In this document: piece after piece, positions 24,199-35,238 of the stretch | Layout of the letters: the number at the start of each line of letters is the position of its first letter | Numbering within the stretch: the first letter of the stretch is position 1 | Assembly: GCA_017871115.1 (NCBI GenBank) | Contig: JAFCIZ010000002.1 | Location: 2,253,501-2,317,500, forward strand | Source: Cunninghamella blakesleeana | Lineage: Eukaryota > Mucoromycota > Mucoromycetes > Mucorales > Cunninghamellaceae | Reading direction: 5' to 3' | Length of the DNA stretch: 64,000 nt | The notes under the pieces: model-generated | Seen by the model: the letters and a program-made list of their open reading frames with translations, nothing else | Databases searched by the model: none | What the model was told of the DNA's origin: nothing | Made by a program: the position numbers and the translations under genes

Positions 24199-26799
24199 AT
24201 GGTAATAGATGATCTTAAAACCGAAGATATTAAAGAAGAATTAAAAGTATGGATAAATGGTAGTGAAATAATAATATAAAAAAATTAAAAGCATTTAATA
24301 TAAAGAGCAATCTAACTTTTTTTTATTATATATAAAAAAACTGGTGTAATATATTTTAGTCAATAGGTGTTCATGAATTCAAAACATTATTAAATAAAGA
24401 ACACACCATTGTACCATTTTTTGGAGGTGTCATTCAGAGTTATAGTCCACCAAAGAGGACAAAAAATGGAGAAGGATGTAAACATAAATAATTGTGATTT
24501 CGTGTAAAATATATATTTTATTGAATATGAAACTAATATTTTTCTTTTTTCTTCTCCATATTCTTCTAATGCTCAAATTTATATTTTACTTGTTCAGCCT
24601 TTTTATTGAATTTAATTCTTGTCGAACCATCCTTCGATAGTAAAATATCAATTGTCAAAATGAACATATTTCACAAAAAAGAAACTAGTTTACCTATGGT
24701 TACTCAAATTGGCGATATATTTTTATGCACACAAATGAGAGTAATACGCATATAAGTATACTATATAATATTGGATTATATAAAAAATATTTCAATAATA
24801 TATATTTATTTATTACATGTTATTATTACTATTATTACTCTTAAAAATACTATTATACCTAGGTTAGTAAAAAATTTCGAAACTTAACATCAACGCTAGA
24901 TTCAAAATGGATTATTTTCGACCGAGAAAATTACGAACCACGATATTCAAACGATATAAATTATATTATTGAAGAGAGGGATTTAGTAATGATAAAAATC
25001 CTACAGTATTATTCTAATAAATATTCCCTCAATATACAACAGGATGTAATACGTATTGAAAGTAATAAAAAATTAACGAAAGCTGAAGGATTAAAAGAAA
25101 ATACATATGTTGATTTTGTCGGCCAGGTAAATCAGATACTTGGTTAATACATGCATATATATGTGCTTATTATTTATTTTCTAGCAAAAATAATTTTATC
25201 TATTTATTTCTATTTCTATTTTTATATTTTGTCAATATATTTATAGTTTCTAGGTTATACCAACAACTCTTACACTACAAATTTCCCTATGATTGTAATA
25301 ATAATAACCGATTATACAAAAACAAAAACACCGCAAAGTTATGTAAATACAAAATTTAAAACTAACCTAGACAAGGATTATATTATACAATGTACTTTAT
25401 ACGATGAACATGCTACTGGATGCCCAGATTTATCACTTGGAGATTACTTATTAATTGAAAATGCTTATTGTAAAACAAGTAGAAATGGAAGTTTAGAATT
25501 GGCTGTACGTGGCGATAGAAACTCCTTATCTAAAAGAATCAAAATTAAAAAACTAAATGACCAAGATGATTTAGTTAAAGAATTGAAAATGTAAGTCTAT
25601 TATTTATATAAATAAATAAATAATGCATAAATTGGATACAAATTAATGGAATATATTATTAAAAATAGCCACCAAAATCAATTTGAATCAAACCATAAAC
25701 GAAAATACCCTGATAATGACAATGACGGTAATGACGAAGTGATTGATTTAAGTAAACAAAAGTTAATCAAACGAGCCCCACATAAAATTTATGCTAGTAA
25801 GTTCCATTTCTTTAATATATATATATATATATATATGCAGTCAAATATATTATTTACATTAGCTGATATTATATGTATATATTTCCTTTTTTTTATAGAA
25901 TTAAATAGTAACCCTGAACAATGGTCTTTTATTGATAATGTTATCAACAGTGAAACAGTAAGTGAATTATCAATATGTAGTTATAATTATTATACATACA
26001 TATATATATTTAGAATATATATTTATTAATTATAAATTTTATTATCAATTAAGGACCAAAAATATTATTTACGTGTATCTGTAATTGATTATAAACCAAA
26101 AAACATTGTTGATATGCTTGTGAAATACTGTAATCAGTGTGAAGTATCGTAAGTAAATTAAATAAATACAAGGTCAACATTTAGTTTAATAATATACATA
26201 TATAGATTTATATTATAACTGCCTTTTTTTATTTATTCTTCTTTCGTTAGAACCAATTACACTTCCTCTTGTTGTAGATTCTGCCATAAAAATAAACTGA
26301 CACCTGTCTATAGGTGTCTATTAAAAATTAAAGATAATAATAACGACCTCATTCTTGTCTCAGCTTATGGAGCACCCAACGTAATACTATATATATATAT
26401 ATAATTAGTACCGATTCTTCAGCTAGTTTTATTATACTGATTTTTTTTTTCTATAATTCTTTTTTGTTTATCTTCTTTTTTCCTTCGTTCTTTCTTTTTT
26501 TTTAATAGAATTCAATTTTTCCGGACATTCCGGTAGTAGAGTAAGTAACCTTTAAAAATAATATAAAAAAATCATGTTTTAATTTTTCTTTTATTAACTT
26601 TCAATTATTTATTATTATTATACATTTTATTAGTATTAAAAAGAATATACAAGTGCAAGAAATGTTACAAACGAGATTAAATTCATTGTGTGGAAATGGA
26701 ATTAGTTCTGGTCCAATGTTAAATATATGTATTCAATCCAGTATACGATATAACACAAAAAGATTTACGATTACTGATACAGAATATATTATGGATTAA
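24199..26799 (+). CDS. POT1: POT1-like telomere end-binding protein, copy B (tandem paralog)
   Basis: Second POT1-type gene in the same orientation. Eleven exons: 24199-24246, 24360-24477, 24598-24740, 24863-25126, 25247-25590, 25669-25796, 25899-25957, 26054-26148, 26251-26380, 26509-26540, 26634-26799 (508 residues). It aligns with copy A along its length: HTIVPFFGGVIQSYSPPKR (OB1), YVDFVGQFLGYT, YIIQCTLYDEHATGCPDLS and SLELAVRGDR (OB2), RKYPDNDNDGN (linker), VIDYKPKNIVDM with CNQC...CRFC (zinc site) and FTITDTEYIMD at the end. Exon 3 (143 nt) and exon 7 (59 nt) have the same lengths as exons 3 and 6 of copy A. Exons 8+9+10 (95+130+32 = 257 nt) equal the single 257 nt exon 7 of copy A. The proteins are clearly diverged, so this is not a recent copy. 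All splice phases agree. Confidence 0.85.
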
Positions 26800-26915
26800 A
26801 ATAGAAAAAAAGCTTTGTATATATGTAAATACTCATTATTAGTACTATTATTATTTCTTCATTTTTCATTAATCATTTTTAAACTATTATATTTATCATT
26901 AGTAATTTAATCATT

Positions 26916-26958
<43 letters not shown>

Positions 26959-27167
26959 ATCTTATTTATTAAAAATTATTATATTAAAGTATTATTATAT
27001 TAAAAAGTGGTTGATCAAAATAAGGTAAAGGATAATGAAAAAAAAGGGTGTAATTTATATATTTGGTGCATTAGTTATAATTGTTATAATGAAATAAATG
27101 TAATTTTTTTAGATATATAAAATAAAATAAATAAAAAATAAAAAAATGAATGACAGTGTATGCAAAA
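26800..27167. other. Convergent spacer POT1-B / dual PH gene
   Basis: About 370 bases between two converging genes, with an (AT)n tract at about 26921-26954. Presumed 3' UTRs. Nothing else recognised. Confidence 0.6.
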
Positions 27168-29449
27168 TCATCGTCTTCCTAAAGCTCCACCTGCTCCGCC
27201 AACTGCACCAGCACCACTTACACCAGATATATGACTCACGTTTTCAAAAGAATCTAAAGAAAGCTTCCTGGCCATTTGGGATGTACTACGTTCCATTTCT
27301 GGTATTTGTTCTAATCGTAATGCTTGCTGCTGCTGCTGTTGTTGTTGTTGCTGATGGTGAAGATGAGGTAAATGAGGGTGTGGAAGGTGAGGAAAGCGTG
27401 AGTGATGATGATTTGGTTTTGTTGATTTATCACTAGGTGATATAGATGTTTGTGCTTGTGGTGATGATGATGATGATAGATTGGTAGATGTTTCATTATT
27501 GTTTAATTGTTTTACTGCAATATTGAGGGCATTTAACCATGATTTCATATCGTTTTCAGTACTTGCGCATAATACATATTGACGTTTTGGAATGCTGATT
27601 TTAAAACAATATTGCTTATTTTTACTCATTGGTTCAATTTGTAAAGAATTCTTAATATGACTTAATGGAATAATACGATGTGGTGAATATTCCTATGTGA
27701 ATAAATTTTAAATGTATATATACATCAATATCCGTATATATTTATATGAGTGTATTTTTTTTTTAAAAAAATAAAATAAAATAAGTAAATGAATATAAAT
27801 AAACCTTATATTACCTTATCATTTTCATAATAAGCTAAAGTATCAGTTCGTAAGACAAACCATCTTTTTTGCCAACCCTAATATAGATAATAATAAATAA
27901 ATAAATATAATTAAATTAATAATGAGCATATTGATATTTTTTTTTTTTTCTTTTAGTAACATGTATATATATTTAAATGACTTACTTTATTTCTTCCTAA
28001 TTTTAGTAAATAACCTTCAACCAATACTCTATTACGATCTTCCTCTTTTTTTATATCAATGATACTATTAGCAGCACTATATTCTTCATCATCGTCCGAA
28101 CTTGCAATTCCTTCGTTCGTGTGGGCTTGATACTGATCAAAGGTAGGTGAAACTGGATAAATAGGGTTGGCTGAATCATCATGGATAGGAGTAGAAGAAA
28201 AGGTTACTTGTGGTTTTGGTAAATCAATAGGTGAAACATTGATTCGTAGATTTTTTGATGTTTTATCCGATTTCATATTATTAGAAGAAGATGTAGGCTG
28301 GATATTATTATTATTAGATGAAAAGGCTGTAGAAGGTGAGGAAGAAGCATGCATTAATCCATTTGATGGTCGTCGAGTATCAGCTAAAATACCACTACTA
28401 CTACTACTGCCTGAAGGACGTCTTTGTTGTGAATAGCTTGTAGTGGCGTTATTAGATGTTGAATTAGAGAGATTACTAGCTGTTGATTTATAAGAATGGA
28501 CAATATCCCTTGAAATATCTTGCTCTTGTAGTTGCTGTCCAACTACATTAGGATTGTCATTAGCATCGTATAGTTTTAATTCCCCTTTAGCTTGTTCAAT
28601 AGCTTCTAGCCAATCTTTCATTGTCAACTGATCCTCTGCTTGTACATAATAAGTTCTTTTTGGTGTATAAATGGCAAATACATATCTATATTTATTTTTG
28701 GATGTCACTTGAATAACTGAAAGTATATCGTGTAAATCTATGATGCGTAGGAGCTTATATTCCTGTGAAACGAACCATAAATAATCATATTAAAATATAG
28801 ATTTCCTTATTTTTTTTTTATTATTATTATTTTATTTTTGATCTTTTCCAATATATTTATATTTATATATTTAAGTACTCATATTTTTACCTTTTTGTCT
28901 TTATACATGGCCAGCTTAGTTGTACGTAAAACAAACCATCTTTTTTTCCAAGTCTAAGTAATAAAGAAAATAATAATAATAGTAATATAGGATACATAAA
29001 TATACACTCGATAATAATAATAATATTATTCTTTTATTTTATTCTATTTTAAAAACTTACACGACGTTTTTCACCTTTTTTCAATAAATAACCAGAATGG
29101 CATACTTTTTCAGTTTGCAATAATTCTAAAGTTTTTTCAGAAGGTATTAAAGCAGGATCTTCATCTTCGTCAGATATCATATTTCTAGGATCTTCGTCTT
29201 CATCATCACTAAGTATAATTGGTTCATTTCGAACCATAGCGGAAGTGTTAGCATAGTTTAATGGTGATAGCGGTGGTGGAGCCTATAAATAAATCATTTA
29301 ATATATATATATATATATAAATATATTTATAGTTTAATATATAATAAAACCAACTTATATATTTTATTATATATATAATATAATTAAAAAAGTAAGTGTA
29401 CTTTAAGTATAGAAATTGGTTCTGTTTTTTTAATTGGAGGTGAGGCCAT
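27168..29449 (-). CDS. Dual PH-domain protein, Opy1-like
   Basis: Probable phosphoinositide-binding adaptor at the plasma membrane; yeast Opy1 is a two-PH-domain PI(4,5)P2 sensor. Exons in reading order: 29402-29449, 29061-29282, 28891-28953, 27986-28762, 27815-27877, 27168-27692 (565 residues). PH1: HSGYLLKKGEKRR, then TWKKRWFVLRTTKLAMYKDKK, ending KDWLEAIEQAK. PH2: VEGYLLKLGRNK, then GWQKRWFVLRTDTLAYYENDK, ending KSWLNALNIAVKQL. An acidic segment (SDDEDEDP) precedes PH1 and a long Ser/Asn-rich linker separates the domains. The C-terminal tail has a polyglutamine run and His/Pro repeats. Both PH domains are split by introns at equivalent positions and each has a 63 nt internal exon. Opy1 orthology rests on architecture. 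Confidence 0.85.
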
Positions 29450-29767
29450 ATTTTTTGAAAGAAAGAAAGGAAAAAAAAAATGATAGAGAAAAAAATTAAA
29501 AAAAATCTTTTTTTTTTATCCCCATAAATATAAAAAAATTATGTGTAACTTTCTTGAAAAATTGAACACCTGAGTAAATGATTTATATTTTATGTTGTTA
29601 TTGTTTTTATTAAACTATATTAAATATACAAAAATAGCAAAAATGTATAGGTTTAATTATTAAAGTGTACAAATAAATATGTATGTATAAATATTAATAT
29701 CCGTATGCCTTCCATCTATTATTGAAAAACCTTTTAAAATGTAAATAAAAATATATCAAAATAAGGA
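29450..29767 (-). other. Spacer between hydrolase stop and dual PH start
   Basis: About 318 bases between two minus-strand genes, A/T-rich, presumed promoter/5' leader of the PH gene and 3' UTR of the hydrolase gene. No feature recognised. Confidence 0.55.
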
Positions 29768-32700
29768 TTAGTTACACGAGTTGTTTTTTAAGTCTGGAGA
29801 TCTACTTTAATTTTGTCGATTTTCTTTTTTTTTTTTTTTTTGAAAAAAAAACTTACCCTGCAGAAAGAATCCCGCCTAAAGTTTGCCAATTTGTCAAGGA
29901 ATTTACTACCACTATTTAAATTAAACAACAGATATATATTATTAATATCATTATATATTATAAACATATTATTTTGGTGATTAATAATTTAAAAAAGCTC
30001 ACTTACTCCATTCAGGCAATAAATGATCCGTACGCTTCGGAAAAAGATAACTACATGTTTTTAACCCATTCAAGTCCAACCCCAATAAAACTACGGCTAT
30101 TTCATTTAAATTGTTGCCAGGACACATAAAGATAATTCCTATATATACATGAAAAAAAATTAAATAATTGAAATATAAAAATAAATAGGTACGTTAAAGG
30201 AAAACGAAAAAAAAAAAAAAAAATGAACATATATGTTAATATATTACCTGATCCTGGAGTAGTGAATTTTTTATTACCTACTGATATTGAACTAGATTCT
30301 AAGTTGATATCTACAGAACTTTCATTTTTTAGTAATTGATTTAAAGCATGATTATCGTCACCAACGCCAAGATAAATTCGGAAATATGGTTCTGTATTAT
30401 CATCGAGATCTATTTCTTCATAACTGACTAATGGGTGGTCATCTGAGACGATGATCGTATCGCCTGTTCCATAATGATGCCAATCATGTGCCAATTGCAA
30501 TGCTATATGTTGATAGATGTTGTACACTGTGGATGCTGAGGATGCAGATGATGTAATTCTATTTTTACTTGGAATAATTATTAATATTGGTTTGGATGAT
30601 TCATACATTCTGTGAATAGGTCCATAAGTTAATCTACTACGTTCTAACCTTGGTGGCCATTTTCCTTTTTCAACCTAAAAACATAAAATATAAAAGAGTA
30701 TATATTACTTAGTGTTTTTTTTAAACTATATATATATATAATAAACCATGTTTTTGTATATTTTATATTATATATTATATTATTTATTACCATCCAACCA
30801 TCACCATAATTAACTAATAAAATAGAAGAATCCGAACAGTGACGTTGAACACGTGTGCCATCTATTATAATTATTGTCTCTTTTCTATTAACTATTGAAA
30901 GTGCTGAAATATTTTTTGATGTTAATATAATGGTATTATCGTCTATTGTGTAACCATCCAATTGACTTTTTCTATTTAATAAAAAATATAATAAAATAAA
31001 TATATAATTATTTTGTATTGCTTGCTATTGTTGCCTTTGTTTACATGTTTATTTATTGTTATTATTATTATTATTTTACCTAAATGGAATATGAAGTTGC
31101 TCTATTTGTATGCCTTGTATTTGCCCAATCGTTGCAGGATTCGTCGTTACAATACTGAATTTTTCTTTTTTATTTGATAGTTGCTTTGAGTTATTTACTA
31201 AAGTTGTAATGTAGTTATTAACATCATCATTATTGAAAATGGAATTCCAATTATAATTCTGAATAGGATCATCCAACGAAAGTCTAGAATAAATTAAATA
31301 TAACAAAAGTATTATAGCAATTAAAATTAGCTTTAATAATTATTATTTATATGTATTTGCTATTTGCTTTTTTTTTTTTATTTAATTTACTTGATTAAGT
31401 TGGCGTTTTTATAATATTCATTTAATAGGCGAGCATAGTTCCGTGATTGCATAGAAGAATTATTATGAGCATTTGGTTTATACTTTGCTAAAATAGGGAC
31501 ACCAACCTAAAAAAATCCGCATATTATCGTTAAATTAATGAAAGATTATTACCATGACACTTTATTATATATATACCATATTTGGAAGATGAAAACCAAT
31601 GTTAAAATCTGTGTATGCCATTTCCATTGTCTATGTTTTTTTAAAAAATAATAATATACAAATCGTATTTAAATGATACATATTAAAATATCAATTAATC
31701 ACTATCATTTATATATTTTTATTATGTTGTTACATACTCCATATAAAAGTGGATCGATATAGCAAAGTGAGTTGTAACTGAAATTAGAATTTTGATAATT
31801 TTTATATCCGCCAATATCTATTGCTATTTTTTTTAAAAAAACAGAGAAATGTCAATTTTTTATTTTGATAGGCTGATATTTGATTTATTTATTTGTATTA
31901 TTTTTTAATTACCACCAATGGCTCTATCAGGATAATGAGTTAATAAATACCAAACGCCTTGTCCACTATTGTTGTAACCTATTAATAAGTGATAGTTAGC
32001 CTTCTACGTTTTAAAAATAATTATAGTCAAATATTTTATATAATCCTTTATTATTATACACGTACCAATATATATTAACTTTTTTGTGTTGCCAATAGAA
32101 AATGATCCTCGTTTTTCAACTATAATAAAATGTAATAATAAATATATATATAAATAATATTGTTTAATAATTCAAGACACATAATCTTTTTATTTATTGT
32201 TATTGTTTATTATCATTACCAACTATCCAATCAGAATCATCAACAGGAGGTTTAAAATCGGACCCTTGAAATAGTAATTCCAACACGTTGGCAAGTTCAT
32301 CCACTGCAGAAAAAGCATTCTTTACACTTCTACACTGCCAATCATTTTCACTAATAAAATCATGATCCAAAACAATTGATTAAATTGGTTTATCGTCATT
32401 GTTGCATTATTTTTTAATTATCTATTTATTTATTCATTTTACCATGTTATTCTACCGGTTGCAAAAATAATCCATATAGATTTTTGTGAGTTACAATCTG
32501 CCCAAGAAGGTGATTTAATATCAACACTGTGTAAAGCTAGAATAATTGGTTTATTTACATCATCGTCCAGAATGGTAGGTCTTTTTGCCATAGCTATTTA
32601 AAAAAAAAGTACAAATAATGTTTTGCTTAATATGTCTTCCTTTAGTTCCTTTTTTCATTTTACCTTTTATTTTCTTTTTATTTTTTATTCATGCATTTAA

Positions 32701-34094
32701 ATATAAATGTACCTACCATACTGAACTGATTTATCATAATCCAAAAATGTATATCTAAATATAGATGACTCATCCCAATTAATCGAATTCATTGATATCT
32801 CATCTACCAAATTAAATGTGGTTACAGAGGAGGCAATGGATACAATAATTTTCACTTTTATGTTTTCCGCTTGTAAAAAAGTTGGGTTGTGAACATTCCT
32901 TAAATCAAAATTAAACCCAATTTGACGCTGTTGACCTTTTACTAAAGTAATATGATTAGATCGTTGCACTAAACATGTTGGTCTCTATTAAAATATATAA
33001 ATGATAATGAGATTTGCAACTCTCTTTTTTCTATTTTTATCTTGGCAAATTTTTTATTTTTTATTTTTTTATTTTCTTTTGACATATATACATGTACCAT
33101 TATCGTAATCACATCTGCTGTTTGGTGATATGCTTGAATAACTAAACGTATAGATGCTACTCGAAGTATATCCGGTGTTAAATTTTGTATAGTGATAGAC
33201 CCTAAATTTCCAGCAAAGCCATGGTCCAATATAAAGGAAGGCATTAGAGTATGTTTAATCATCTCTCGACCAAGTAATTCTGTATTCAGCTGATAGTGAT
33301 GATGATGCTTCAATTGGTGATGATCCATTGTAATATTCGATTCCAGTGGTTGTATTGTAATTGAAAATTGACAGGACGGTCGTTTTTCTTTATCTCTATC
33401 TACCGGTATTGATTTCATTCCATGTATTAATCGAACATCTAATGTATGAGTCCCTTTATCTATTTCCACAAAGTGTGAAGTGGTTTTGTGATTATAATAA
33501 TCCCCAGAATAACGCTGTTGGTTGATAAAAAATGTTGTCACGCCATGAATTTGTATTAATATGCTGCTTTTCTCGGTTACTTTTAAAGTACCTCTTGCCC
33601 ATGCTTGATATTGTTCTACTGAATTGCCATTCTCTTGTTCCCATCTAAAAATAAAATTAAAAATAGTAGTAATAGTTAGTTATATATAGACATAATAATA
33701 ATAATAATAATAATATATATATATATATATACGTATATCTTTATTTTACATAGTATTCGGGAATAGTATTGGGCCAACAGTATTATCTTTAGATGCTTTC
33801 ATAGTTAACCAACCCACTTGTCCATCGTTTGTTAATTCAGAAGGAAATCGGCTAGACTTTGAATACTTTAAACTCGAGAATCCACCTAAAAGAAAAAAGT
33901 TAAATATAATAAAATTAAAAGCGATATTTTAATAAAGGGTTATTCAAATAAGAGTGAAACAGCTGCTATATAATATAAAATAGTACCACTATTTTACCAT
34001 ATGGTTCCAATGGATCGACTCCTAATTCATACTCACGAAGAGGAACCGAAAAAGGACCAATAATATGCCAGGTACTACACAAGTTAAATGACAT
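29768..34094 (-). CDS. Large alpha/beta-hydrolase-fold protein of the prolyl-oligopeptidase-like type, probably catalytically degenerate
   Basis: Seventeen exons in reading order: 33998-34094, 33750-33885, 33098-33644, 32717-32984, 32443-32593, 32220-32350, 32066-32119, 31913-31978, 31738-31823, 31577-31630, 31391-31506, 31080-31283, 30791-30971, 30248-30674, 30007-30138, 29857-29911, 29768-29801 (912 residues). It starts MSFNLCSTWHIIGPF with no signal peptide, so it is probably cytosolic. The N-terminal beta-rich part (GPFSVPLREYELGVDPLEP, GGFSSLKYSKSSRFPSEL) and the later hydrolase part (SGQGVWYLLTHYPDRAIGG, NPATIGQIQGIQIEQLHIPF, RLTYGPIHRM) fit a family of large S9-like hydrolases known from fungi and slime moulds. 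The expected nucleophile elbow G-x-S-x-G reads G-Y-N-N-S, so the serine is missing. Substrate unknown. Divergent from AMS1. Confidence 0.72.
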
Positions 34095-34393
34095 ATAAAT
34101 AAGTATTAAATAATGGTATTTTATTTCAAACAAAAAAAAAAAAAGTAAAAGCGAAAGAGAGGGAATGAAAAAAAAATTTCTACCGCCTGACCAAATCTGG
34201 GATTTTTTTTAAATTCTTTATTTTCCCCAATTATTTTATTTAATCTTATTTTTTTTCTTTCTTTCTTTTCGCTTTTAAATAATATTTTTTTATATTGCTA
34301 CCCTTTTTCTTTTCTCTCACCCCTCGCATACATTTTTATTTTTTCTTTTGCTTAAATTAAATCAATTCAAAGCTTGATTTAATTTATTTTATT
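34095..34393. promoter_or_regulatory. Divergent promoter region hydrolase / AMS1
   Basis: 299 bases between two divergent starts. The AMS1 side is strongly C+T-rich on the plus strand (about 34214-34346), a pyrimidine-rich leader typical of fungal promoters. No specific binding site identified. Confidence 0.5.
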
Positions 34394-34651
34394 ATGGATT
34401 TGAAACCACTTCTGGATAAAACACCACGTGTACCTAATGATATTACACATAATAGAATAAATAACTTTTTAGCTTCCAATGGTCAATTTTATAGGATGGG
34501 AATTTATTCTCGTTTATGGAAACTACGTTACTCCGGTGAACCATATGTAAAACTAAGTGTTTATAGCGTGCCACATTTAAAGGTAAAAGTTTTTTTTTAT
34601 CATAAATATACTTTTATTTATTTCATAAAATTAGATACATATATATATTGC

Positions 34652-34693
<42 letters not shown>

Positions 34694-35205
34694 TATTGAA
34701 TACAAAACGAGTCATTTATTTACTTTATATTTGTTTATTTATTTTAGCGTGTACCCTTTAAGGTAATGAAAAAAAAGGACTTTAGATTTATCAATTAGTG
34801 TTTCATGCAAAAATAAAAAGCATAAAACCCGATCTTCGGACTTCATAATGGCTAATATATATTATCTGATTTATATATATATATCTATTTAGGAAGCAAT
34901 TAGCCATAAGTTTACACCAATTCAAGCCAATGAATTTAAAGCCGGGCCAAGTTGGAGTACACATTGGATCAAAGTCGATATATCTATTACTTATAATTTA
35001 GCCAACCACCCCATTGTTTTTCAATGGGATATGGGTTGCGAAGGTCTCGTCTGGTCAAGCCATGGTGAACCACTTCAAGGATTAACTGGAGGGAGTAAGC
35101 TTTTATTAATCTGTTTTTATTCTTGTTTTTTATCATTTTAATTATATATTAGTATGCTTATATTAATACGGATTATTATTAATTATTTATTTATTTATTA
35201 TCCAA

Positions 35206-35238
<33 letters not shown>

